Source: Glandiceps talaboti (taxonomy: Eukaryota > Hemichordata > Enteropneusta > Spengelidae). Taken from it: a stretch of 64,000 nt of DNA. The translations under genes and the position numbers were made by a program. The stretch is from contig NC_135567.1 of NCBI RefSeq assembly GCF_964340395.1, forward strand, positions 5,504,899 to 5,568,898. The letters are read 5' to 3'. This document shows, one piece after another, positions 39,401-49,815 of the stretch; within the stretch, counting starts at the first letter, position 1, and each line of letters opens with the position of its first letter. The notes beneath the pieces were generated by a model. That model did no database searches. It saw only the letters and a list, made by a program, of their open reading frames with translations, and was not told the origin of the DNA.

Positions 39401-41935
39401 TAGACTGAAGTCTATGGTAATAGTCTAGTCAGTGAGTATTTCTATGTGTACTAGTGTAGACTATAGTAATAGTCTAGTCAGTGAGTATTTCTATGTGTAC
39501 AAGTGTAGACTGAAGTCTATGGTAATAGTCTAGTCAGTGAGTATTTCTATGTGTACAAGTGTAGACTGAAGTCTAAGGTAATAGCCTAGTCAGTGAGTAT
39601 TTCTATGTGTACAAGTGTAGACTGAAGTCTATGGTAATAGTCTAGTCAGTGAGTATTTCTATGTGTACAAGTGTAGACTGAAGTCTATGGTAATAGTCTA
39701 GTCAGTGAGTATTTCTATGTGTACAAGTGTAGACTGAAGTCTATGGTAATAGTCTAGTCAGTGAGTATTTCTATGTGTACAAGTGTAGACTATAGTCTAA
39801 GGTAATAGTCTAGTCAGTGAGTATTTCTATGTGTACAAGTGTAGACTATAGTCTAAGGTAATAGTCTAGTCAGTGAGTATTTATATGTGTACAAGTGTAG
39901 ACTGAAGTCTATGGTAATAGTCTAGTCAGTGAGTATTTCTATGTGTACAAGTGTAGACTGAAGTCTATGGTAATAGTCTAGTCAGTGAGTATTTCTATGT
40001 GTACAAGTGTAGACTGAAGTCTATGGTAACAGTCTAGTCAGTGAGTATTTCTATGTGTACAAGTGTAGACTATAGTCTATGGTAATAGTCTAGTCAGTGA
40101 GTATTTATATGTGTACAAGTGTAGACTGAAGTATATGGTAATAGTCTACATTTGTAGTCAGTGAGTATTTCTATGTGTACAAGTGTAGACTGAAGTCTAT
40201 GGTAATAGTCTAGTCAGTGAGTATTTCTATGTGTACAAGTGTAGACTGAAGTCTATGGTAATAGTCTAGTCAGTGAGTATTTCTATGTGTACAAGTGTAG
40301 ACTATAGTCTATGGTAATAGTCTAGTCAGTGAGTATTACTATGTGTACAAGTGTAGACTGAAGTCTATGGTAATAGTCTAGTCAGTGAGTATTTCTATGT
40401 GTACAAGTGTAGACTATAGTCTATGGTAATAGTCTAGTCAGTGAGTATTTATATGTGTACAAGTGTAGACTGAAGTCTATGGTAATAGTCTAGTCAGTGA
40501 GTATTTCTATGTGTACAAGTGTAGACTGAAGTCTATGGTAATAGTATGGTCAGTGAGTATTTATATGTGTACAAGTGTAGACTGAAGTCTATGGTAATAG
40601 TCTAGTCAGTGAGTATTTCTATGTGTACAAGTGTAGACTGAAGTCTATGGTAATAGTCTAGTCAGTGAGTATTTCTATGTGTACAAGTGTAGACTATAGT
40701 CTAAGGTAATAGTCTAGTCAGTGAGTATTTCTATGTGTACAAATGTAGACTGAAGTCTATGGTAATAGTCTAGTCAGTGAGTATTTCTATGTGTACAAGT
40801 GTAGACTGAAGTCTATGGTAATAGTCTAGTCAGTGAGTATTTCTATGTGTACAAGTGTAGACTGAAGTCTATGGTAATAGTCTAGTCAGTGAGTATTTCT
40901 ATGTGTACAAGTGTAGACTGAAGTCTATGGTAATAGTCTAGTCAGTGAGTATTTCTATGTGTACAAGTGTAGACTGAAGTCTATGGTAATAGTCTAGTCA
41001 GTGAGTATTTCTATGTGTACAAGTGCAGACTGAAGTCTATGGTAATAGTCTAGTCAGTGAGTATTTCTATGTGTACAAGTGTAGACTGAAGTCTATAGTA
41101 ATAGTCTAGTCAGTGAGTATTTCTATGTGTACAAGTGTAGACTATAGTCTATGGTAATAGTCTAGTCAGTGAGTATTTATATGTGTACTAGTGTAGACTG
41201 AAGTCTTTGGTAATAGTCTAGTCAGTGAGTATTTCTAAGTGTACAAGTGTAGACTGAAGTCTATGGTAATAGTCTAGTCAGTGGGTATTTCTATGTGTAC
41301 AAGTGTAGACTGAAGTCTATGGTAATAGTCTAGTCAGTGAGTATTTCTATGTGTACAAGTGTAGACTGAAGTCTATGGTAATAGTCTAGTCAGTGAGTAT
41401 TTCTATGTGTACAAGTGTAGACTGAAGTCTAAGGTAATAGTCTAGTCAGTGAGTATTTATATGTGTACAAGTGTAGACTGAAGTCTATGGTAATAGTCTA
41501 GTCAGTGAGTATTTCTATGTGTACAAGTGTAGACTGAAGTCTATGGTAATAGTCTAGTCAGTGAGTATTTCTATGTGTACAAGTGTAGACTGAAGTCTAT
41601 GGTAATAGTCTAGTCAGTGAGTATTTCTATGTGTACTAGTGTAGACTGAAGTCTAAGGTAATAGTCTAGTCAGTGAGTATTTCTATGTGTACTAGTGTAG
41701 ACTATAGTCTATGGTAATAGTCTAGTCAGTGAGTATTTCTATGTGTAAAAGTTTAGACTATAGTGAATGTCTGGTCTGTTAGTGTTTATTTGTACAAAAG
41801 TAGATTGCAGTCTACAATATCTATATTAATAGATTTGCAGTCTTACACATTATGTCTTAGTGGTAGTTAGGGAAAACACCTGTGAATATTTGGATTAACA
41901 AAGTGAAAATATTTCAGTGTCCTTGTAATTAGACT

Positions 41936-42123
41936 ATGACCTTGAGCTTGGATCGAAAAGATCATGTGATAAGTGTGTTACCCATTCCCTAAAACCTATA
42001 TATAGACACTTGTGTCATATCTGCAGCACTTTCAGGACCCTGCGATATTCAATACCTTCATATTTTGGTGATCTTGATACCAGTTGTCTTGGTAACAGAA
42101 GTTTGTAATAAAAGCAGCTCAGC
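41936..42123 (+). repeat. Dispersed repeat B, copy 1
   Basis: This segment shares an ordered set of words with 43018-43200: GACCTTGA, GGATYGARAGGATCATG, CCCTATATA, ATAGCACTTTCAG or GCAGCACTTTCAG, then CAGTTGTCTTGGTAACAG. The copies are strongly diverged direct repeats about 1080 bp apart. A shorter third start is at 43362 (TGACTATGACCCTGAGC). No coding potential is seen. Confidence 0.7.
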
Positions 42124-42430
42124 AAATGCCTTTGCTGTATTTTTCCTGAAAGACTAAAAGATTTGATATTTTCTGCGGCTTTTTCATCACTGTAAAGATC
42201 TCATCTGATGTTTCCGACGGTAATTTAACAAGTCATTGAGAATGACATAGCCCCCACTATGATTTGGTTTTAATTTAAGGAACTGGCAGTTTATGTTGTC
42301 ATTTTGATGTTGATTCCTGTGCTTCTTATCTCAAGTAAAGATATTGCACCCAACAATGATACAATTAGTTTGATACACAAAAAATTACCATTAGATTTCT
42401 TGATATCACTACCCTGATCATGCAACAACA
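42124..42430. other. No supported feature
   Basis: Unique-looking AT-rich DNA between two dispersed repeats. Open frames here are short and carry no recognisable motif. Confidence 0.5.
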
Positions 42431-42460
42431 CTTGTGAACCTAAATCAAACAGACTTAGAT

Positions 42461-42538
42461 ATGTTGTGTCTGCTCGTTGGACATGGCACATGCCTACTCA
42501 TGTTGTGTCTCCTCATTGGACACGGGACATACCTACTC
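42461..42538 (+). repeat. 39-bp tandem duplication
   Basis: Two copies of a 39-bp unit begin ATGTTGTGTCT at 42461 and 42500, with a few mismatches. They read MLCLLVGHGTCLL and then MLCLLIGHGTYLL in one frame, but this is a consequence of the repeat and not evidence of a gene. Confidence 0.75.
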
Positions 42539-42599
42539 TTCAAGATGACGTCATGGAATAAACCATTCAACAAGAAAGGATGGGTCGGGTACGGGGTAC

Positions 42600-43008
42600 G
42601 GGGGGGGACCTCTTCAAGCAATTCTGAGTTATGGCTTTGGACATGAAAACTGCACCAACAAAATGGCTGCCAGCCATCCATATCAGATTGTATCATGATG
42701 GAAATGAATATGCACATGTATGTCATAGAACACTGTCCTAATACCAACTTTGAATGAGATCTGTTCAAGCATGTCTGAGTTATGGCTTTGGACATGGAAA
42801 ATTCACAAACAAAATAGCTGCAAGGCAGCCATATTGGATTGTATCATAAAACAAATTGACGTGCATATGTATGCCATAGTATGTTGCCCCTGTACCAGGT
42901 TTGAAAAAAATCGGTCCAGATGTCTCCAAGAAACAGCTCCGGACAGACGGATAGATGGAACCCAATCCATAAGTCCCCATCCCGGACTTTGTCTGGCGGG
43001 AACTAATA
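42600..43008 (+). mobile_element. Hairpin-ended dispersed element (family B end)
   Basis: Two diverged modules about 150 bp apart share GAGTTATGGCTTTGGACATG, then ACAAAATGGCTGC or ACAAAATAGCTGC, then GATTGTATCAT, then ATGCACATGTATG or its variant. After them come AAAATCGGTCCAG, GGACAGACGGATAGATGG, and an imperfect hairpin of AGTCCCC and CCCGGAC, loop TTT, GTCTGG and GGGAACT, ending ACTAAT near 43008. A hairpin followed by CTAA is the kind of 3' end expected of Helitron-like elements. The 5' end is undefined, so the classification is tentative. Confidence 0.45.
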
Positions 43009-43017
43009 ATTACAAAA

Positions 43018-43200
43018 AGATGACCTTGACTTTGGATTGAGAGGATCATGTAATCAGTGAATTACTTGTCCCCAAAACCCTATATACAAACACTTACATT
43101 ATATCAATAGCACTTTCAGATTAGTATATTAACACTTTTCCTATAATTGGAGATATTGACAGCAGTTGTCTTGGTAACAGCTGTTTGTTACAAAACAACT
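43018..43200 (+). repeat. Dispersed repeat B, copy 2
   Basis: Partner of the segment at 41936-42123, with the same ordered words and similar spacing. It begins directly after the hairpin end at about 43008, so the hairpin element may have inserted within or beside a repeat-B copy. Confidence 0.65.
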
Positions 43201-43388
43201 TCATATGTACTTTTTTCATGTTTTACGGAAATATTTTATGTTTGGATATTTCCTTGGCCATCTTACAGCTCTACTGGTCATATCTGATGAAAGTATACAG
43301 AAAGGTTTCAATGAATGTTTCGATAAAACTTAAAAGTCCAACAAATTAAGTAGACCTTGAATTTTGACTATGACCCTGAGCTTCAATC

Positions 43389-43535
43389 GAAAAGGTCTCT
43401 GTTTGTTCACTGTATCTGGGGCAGGGACCAGGACACTAATTTTTCTAGATGTTTCTTGTATTTGGGTAGGGACCAGGACACTAATTTTTCTTCTCTGTTT
43501 GTTCACTATATTTGGGGCATGAACCAGGACACCAC
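43389..43535. repeat. Imperfect tandem repeat around GGGACCAGGACACTAA
   Basis: The words TCTCTGTTTGTTCACT, ATTTGGGGCA or ATCTGGGGCA, and GGGACCAGGACACTAA occur two to three times within 150 bp, at spacings of about 50 bp. It is a short degenerate tandem array. Confidence 0.6.
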
Positions 43536-43539
43536 ACAC

Positions 43540-44780
43540 CTACCAACAACTCAACGACGGTGAAGTACCTTTTAGTGATCATAAATGACTGGAAAGAATT
43601 CAACCTATTTTACAAAAGTTCAATGATACTGTACTGTACACTGGCAATACAATGTATGTCAATAATAAATAAAATTATATGGGAGACAATTTCAGGAGAT
43701 AACTTGGTTATGACGTGAACCATTCATTGCATTATTTTGAAGAGGATATTTTATTTTTACATATTTTTTTTTAATTTGATACTTTTAATTCCACATTATA
43801 GTTTACTTTAATACAAAGGTAACAACACTCTGAAATTTCTACTTTATAGTTACCATAGTTACCAAGAATGTTGAATAAAATGGTTATTATTTTGAAAGGA
43901 AAATAGATCTCGTCTGTTTTATTTGTTGTCACAGTTTACCCCTAAAGTTAACACGCAGACAGACAGGCAGACAAACACAATTATACATATATACATACAT
44001 ACACTATCTGTACAAGTGAATGTGTCTACTATTCTCTACATAGTCTATACCTAGGTAACCATATTGGTTCATTACCCATACATCAGATATGATTATATCA
44101 TATCAACCACAAATACTGTATGAGTCATATCTTGACAAAATTACGTTTACAACATCAGGGGAAATAAATATCTGGTTGCTATGAATATATTCACAAAGTC
44201 TATTTTAATATCTGTAACTTACATATATAAACAGGGGTACATAGTGCATGCCAGCTACGGTCAGGCAGGGCAAGCCCTGAATTCAATGGCAAATTTGAAA
44301 TTAATAGCAAATAAATTACAATGATTTCCTTGTGTATGTTAAATTCAACTTGCAGTAAAGTAGGTCTTAGATTTGTATTTTCCTGATTGATCTTGACTAT
44401 GTCTTTCAAAACACAAAGTGTGTTGAGAGAGAACGTCACTCAAGATCAACCAGCTAATATACCACTTGTAAGCTAACATTGGTCAAAGTGTAAACTTGTG
44501 ATTTTGTCAACAATTGACTTCATCATTACAAGCAATTTAGTTTGAAAAGAATATGAAATGTAGAAACTGACATTTGCTGACTCAGTACATAGGTTTTGTA
44601 TTATTGAAGAACCCAATATAGACATGCTTTCTTTAGGGGATGGCCGACTTCATTCCATAAAAGGGATGTGCTACCTTGGTGACACAAGTACTCATTTGAA
44701 GCATAATTATGAATACAATAATACAAACATTTCTGATTAAGTTCTCAATAAATAAAGGTTTTATTTGATATATCTTGAAT
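43540..44780. other. AT-rich DNA, no supported gene
   Basis: No gene is seen. A small CAGA/ATAC microsatellite cluster lies near 43960-44005. Open frames are short and lack domain motifs. Confidence 0.5.
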
Positions 44781-44788
44781 TATTGCAA

Positions 44789-44904
44789 GTTGTCTACACA
44801 CACACACACGTCACACACACATAGACAGACAGACAGACAGACAGATAGACAGGCACTTTGCCATGCCTATAGCACTACTGAACCTTCAGTTCAGTTGTGC
44901 TAAT
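44789..44904 (+). mobile_element. Family A element tail, copy 1
   Basis: The fragment runs GTTGTCTACACACACAC, then a (CAGA)n tract, then AGCACTACTGAAC, a short loop, GTTCAGTTGTGCT and AA. The last part forms a hairpin (stem AGCAC-T-ACTGAAC with GTTCAGT-T-GTGCT). The same 3' architecture appears five more times in this window. Only the tail is present here. Confidence 0.75.
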
Positions 44905-44906
44905 AA

Positions 44907-45655
44907 ACCACAAGAAATCGAATGTGACTGACTAACACTCAACTCCACAGCCGTGCTATAGAGCATAGGGTATATGGCAACACCCATGATGAAACATGGA
45001 AGTCATTAACTTGATGACCATTGGAAATAAAATTATGTATCGGTCAAAGGATTCAGCTTCAGAAATGATTTTGTCAAAAAAACCCGCTCAGATTTTATGA
45101 TTTACATACCACTGACACCATTTTGACAAGTTCAGTTATGAACAAATGAACATCAAATCCTGGCAGCCTTGTAGGTTATTTAGCCAAACATAATTACATT
45201 AAGTTTATTCTTTTCATGTTTTATTGTAAAGGTAGGAGAAATATATGTTTGAAATTGACTACAAACTGACTATCAAGATTAAAACTAATTTAACAATATA
45301 TCTATCAGATTTAGCACTCTGGTAGATAACTAACTTTTAGAGAATTGTATGCAATCATTAAAAAGCCTATAAAATATGGGAGACCGGTGAGGACAGCAAT
45401 TGTGACTTGGAAACTGTGGCTTGTAAAACTGTGGCTTGTAAAACTGTGACATCTTGACCATGAAACATGATAATGTATATTAACTTCTATGCATCATAGC
45501 ATGGATTTATTATTGAGAAGAGTAAATAGTTTAGTTTATTTCAGTAAAACAACAAGATCGACAGTACAGATATACAAATAAAAACTAGTACAAATTGTTG
45601 AATTACTTGGATAACCCACAAAGTTAAAGACTTATTTCCATTGGGGTCCATACGA
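44907..45655. other. AT-rich DNA, no supported gene
   Basis: A short tandem word, ACTGTGGCTTGTAAA, repeats near 45412-45442. No coding signal was found. Confidence 0.5.
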
Positions 45656-45671
45656 GAGCCGTCATTATTTA

Positions 45672-45750
45672 AGGCCGGGGGGAGGGGGTGTCGTAGGATT
45701 TGGACAATCCAAAACTTCAGTACCCCCCCCCCCCCACCCTCCACCCACCC
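45672..45750. repeat. Opposed G-rich and C-rich tracts
   Basis: GGGGGGAGGGGGTG near 45676 is followed within 40 bp by 15 or so C bases and CCACCC units (45722-45750). The two could pair as an inverted repeat or fold as a G-quadruplex/i-motif pair. Both give artificial proline- or glycine-rich frames. Confidence 0.6.
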
Positions 45751-45883
45751 CAGTGTCTATCCTTACTTCAATTCAATGTTAACAGCACATGTAACTTTTT
45801 TTCAGCTGTTCAGTTTTAAGCAGGTGGCATCAAATTGTAATTACAATTATATTGAAGATAGAAGCCCTCAGGTAGAAAACGTC

Positions 45884-45961
45884 CAGAATAAACCTATGAA
45901 GACCTTCATTATTGGAGATTCAGTACTGAAGAATATAAAACCTAGGAGACAGTGTGTCTGA
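45884..45961 (+). pseudogene. Coding fragment upstream of the minisatellite
   Basis: This frame reads KPMKTFIIGDSVLKNIKPRR and stops at TGA 45959. The FIIGDSVLKNI stretch resembles the first block of SGNH/GDSL-type hydrolases, where a GDS motif holds the catalytic serine; with one block only, this is a weak assignment. One reading-frame step away, the same DNA runs straight into SVSELPISTQLKDTEQPIST, the first minisatellite units. A single frameshift would therefore join this fragment to the repeat and to the dead gene beyond it. Confidence 0.4.
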
Positions 45962-48900
45962 ACTGCCAATCAGTACTCAGTTGAAAGACACTGAACAACC
46001 AATCAGTACACAGTTGATAGATACCTAACTACCAATCAGTACACAGTTTATAGACACTGAACAACCAATCAGTACACAGTTGATAGATACCGAACTACCA
46101 ATCAGTACACAGTTGATAGACACCAAACTATCAATCAGTACACAGTTGATAGATACCGAACTACCAATCAGTACACAGTTGATAGACACTGAATAACCAA
46201 TCAGTACACAGTTGAAAGACACTGAACAACCAATCAGTACACAGTTGAAAGACACTGAACTACCAATCAGTACACAGTTGATAGACACTGAACAACCAAT
46301 CAGTACACAGTTGAAAGACACTGAACTACCAATCAGTACACAGTTGAAAGACACTGAACTACCAATCAGTACACAGTTGATAGACACCTAACTACCAATC
46401 AGTACACAGGTGAAAAACACTGAACAACCAATCAGTACACAGTTGATAGACACCTAACTACCAATCAGTACACAGTTGAAAGACACTGAACTACCCATCA
46501 GTACACAGTTGATAGACACTGAACAACCAATCAGTACACAGTTGAAAGACACTGAACTACCAATCAGTACACAGTTGAAAGACACTGAACAACCAATCAG
46601 TACACAGTTGAAAGACACCTAACTACCAATCAGTACACAGTTGATAGACACCGAACTACCAATCAGTACACAGTTGATAGACACTGAACTACCAATCAGT
46701 ACACAGTTGAAAGACACCTAACTACCAATCAGTACACAGTTGATAGACACTGAACAACCAATCAGTACACAGTTGAAAGACACTGAACAACCAATCAGTA
46801 CACAGTTGATAGACACCTAACTACCAATCAGTACACAGTTGATAGACACTGAACAACCAATCAGTACACAGTTGATAGACACCTAACTACCAATCAGTAC
46901 ACAGTTGAAAGACACTGAACTACCAATCAGTACACAGTTGTCGATAGATACCTAACTACCAATCAGTACACAGTTGAAAGACACTGAACAACCAATCAGT
47001 ACACAGTTGATAGACACCGAACTACCAATCAGTACACAGTTGATAGACACTGAAAGACCAATCAGTACACAGTTGATAGACACTGAACAACCAATCAGTA
47101 CACAGTTGATAGACAATGAACAACCGATCAGTACACAGTTGATAGACACCTAACTACCAATCAGTACACAGTTGATAGACACCTAACTACCAATCAGTAC
47201 ACAGTTGATAGACACTGAACAACCAATCAGTACACAGTTGATAGACACCTAACTACCAATCAGTACACAGTTGAAAGACACTGAACAACCAATCAGTACA
47301 CAGTTGATAGATACCGAACTACCAATCAGTACACAGTTGATAGACACTGAACTACCAATCAGTACACAGTTGATAGACACCTAACTACCAATCAATACAC
47401 AGTTGATAGACACCTAAAGACCAATCAGTACACAGTTGAAAGACACTGAACAACCAATCAGTACACAGTTGATAGATACCTAACTACCAATCAGTACACA
47501 GGTGAAAGACACTGAACAACCAATCAGTACACAGTTGATAGACACCTAACTACCAATCAGTACACAGTTGATAGACACCGAACTACCAATCAGTACACAG
47601 TTGATAGACACTGAACAACCAATCAGTACACAGTTGAAAGACACTGAACAACCAATCAGTACACAGTTGATAGACACCTAACTACCAATCAGTACACAGT
47701 TGATAGACACTGAACAACCAATCAGTACACAGTTGAAAGACACTGAACAACCAATCAGTACACAGTTGATAGACACCTAACTACCAATCAGTACACAGTT
47801 GAAAGACACTGAACTACCAATCAGTACACAGTTGTCGATAGATACCTAACTACCAATCAGTACACAGTTGAAAGACACTGAACAACCAATCAGTACACAG
47901 TTGATAGACACCTAACTACCAATCAGTACACAGTTGAAAGACACTGAACTACCAATCAGTACACAGTTGTCGATAGATACCTAACTACCAATCAGTACAA
48001 AGTTGATAGACACTGAACAACCAATCAGTACACAGTTGATAGACACCGAACTACCAATCAGTACAAAGTTGATAGACACTGAACAACCAATCAGTACACA
48101 GTTGATAGATACCTAACTACCAATCAGTACACAGTTGATAGACACTGAACAACCAATCAGTACACAGTTGATAGACACCGAACTACCAATCAGTACACAG
48201 TTGATAGACACTGAACAACCAATCAGTACACAGTTGATAGACACCTAACTACCAATCAGTACATAGTTGAAAGACACTGAACAACCAATCAGTACACAGT
48301 TGATAGACACCTAACTACCAATCAGTTCACAGTTGATAGACACCTAACTACCAATCAGTACACAGTTGATAGACACTGAAAGACCAATCAGTACACAGTT
48401 GATAGACACTGAACAACCAATCAGTACACAGTTGATAGACACTGAACAACCGATCAGTACACAGTTGATAGACACCTAACTACCAATCAGTACACAGTTG
48501 ATAGACACCTAACTACCAATCAGTACACAGTTGATAGACACTGAACAACCAATCAGTACACAGTTGATAGACACCTAACTACCAATCAGTACACAGTTGA
48601 AAGACACTGAACAACCAATCAGTACACAGTTGAAAGACACTGAACAACCAATCAGTACACAGTTGATAGACACTGAACAACCAATCAGTACACAGTTGAA
48701 AGACACTGAACTACCAATCAGTACACAGTTGATAGACACTGAACAACCAATCAGTACACAGTTGATAGATACCTAACTACCAATCAGTACACAGTTGAAA
48801 GACACTGAACAACCAATCAGTACACAGTTGAAAGACACTGAACAACCAATCAGTACACAGTTGATAGACACTGAACAACCAATCAGTACACAGTTGAAAG

Positions 48901-49815
48901 ACACTGAACTACCAATCAGTACACAGTTGATAGACACTGAACAACCAATCAGTACACAGTTGATAGATACCTAACTACCAATCAGTACACAGTTGATAGA
49001 CACTGAACAACCAATCAGTACACAGTTGAAAGACACTGAACAACCAATCAGTACACAGTTGAAAGACACTGAACAACCAATCAGTACACAGTTGGTAGAC
49101 ACCTAACTACCAATCAGTACACAGTTGAAAGACACTGAACAACCAATCAGTACACAGTTGATAGATACCTAACTACCAATCAGTACACAGTTGATAGACA
49201 CTGAACAACCAATCAGTACACAGTTGAAAGACACTGAACAACCAATCAGTACACAGTTGAAAGACACTGAACTACCAATCAGTACACAGTTGATAGACAC
49301 TGAACAACCAATCAGTACACAGTTGAAAGACACTGAACAACCAATCAGTACACAGTTGATATACACTGAACAACCAATCAGTACACAGTTGAAAGACACT
49401 AAACAACCAATCAGTACACAGTTGATAGACACTAAACAACCAATCAGTACACAGTTGATAGACACCGAACTACCAATCAGTACAGAGTTGATAGACACTG
49501 AACAACCAATCAGTACACAGTTGATAGACACCTAACTACCAATCAGTACACAGTTGATAGACACTAAACAACCAATCAGTACACAGTTGATAGATACCTA
49601 ACTACCAATCAGTACACAGTTGATAGACACTGAACAACCAATCAGTACACAGTTGATAGACACTGAACAACCAATCAGTACACAGTTGATAGACACCTAA
49701 CTACCAATCAGTACACAGTTGATAGACACTAAACTACCGATCAGTACACAGTTGATAGACACCTAACTACCAATCAGTACACAGTTGATAGACACTAAAC
49801 TACCGATCAGTACAT
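45962..49815 (+). repeat. 33-bp minisatellite (11-residue coding period)
   Basis: The unit is CCAATCAGTACACAGTTG followed by ATAGACACTGAACAA, giving 33 bp and about 116 units by length. Variants are GAAAGACACTGAACTAC, ATAGACACCTAACTAC and ATAGATACCGAACTAC, plus three units with a 3-bp TCG insertion (46937, 47831 and 47966). In frame 3 the unit reads QPISTQLIDTE, but every CACCTAAC variant puts in a stop, so no long protein survives. That frame continues directly into FKDRDVQSDECVPETYYET at 49818 after the last unit, where CAG has become TAG. The array therefore appears to have grown inside a coding exon. Confidence 0.93.

Larger units (their letters stand above)
4580..41765. repeat. Giant 56-bp tandem satellite, about 37 kb
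   Basis: The window is a single head-to-tail array here. The consensus unit, written in pieces, is GTGAGTATTTCTATGTGTAC, AAGTGTAGACTGAAGTCTAT, GGTAATAGTCTAGTCA, which totals 56 bp. By length this is about 660 units. The array starts in non-repetitive DNA near 4580 and decays over 41740-41815 into degenerate words (TGTCTGGTCTGTTAGTG, AGTAGATTGCAGTC). Common variants are GAC-TATAG-TC for GAC-TGAAG-TC, TTTATATG for TTTCTATG, and CTAGTG for CAAGTG. Length variants include ACTAGCTAGTG (+4), ACATGTACAAG (+6), CTAATTGG (+2) and a 7-bp deletion giving GACTATAGTAATAG. No frame stays open, because TAG recurs in every unit. It is non-coding satellite lying inside the proposed ankyrin-gene intron. Confidence 0.97.

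Noticed and set aside
4580-41765. Possibility of a CRISPR array
   Set aside because: Units are contiguous, with no unique spacers between conserved repeats, and the context is eukaryotic.
42434-43049. Several overlapping open frames of 70 to 116 codons
   Set aside because: They overlap on both strands of a dispersed repeat, and no frame carries a recognisable motif or splice support.
46025-46387. Minus-strand frames with repeated SINCVLIGCSV
   Set aside because: This is the reverse reading of the 33-bp minisatellite. Stops recur with the CACCTAAC variant, and the plus-strand frame is the one that continues into gene-like sequence.
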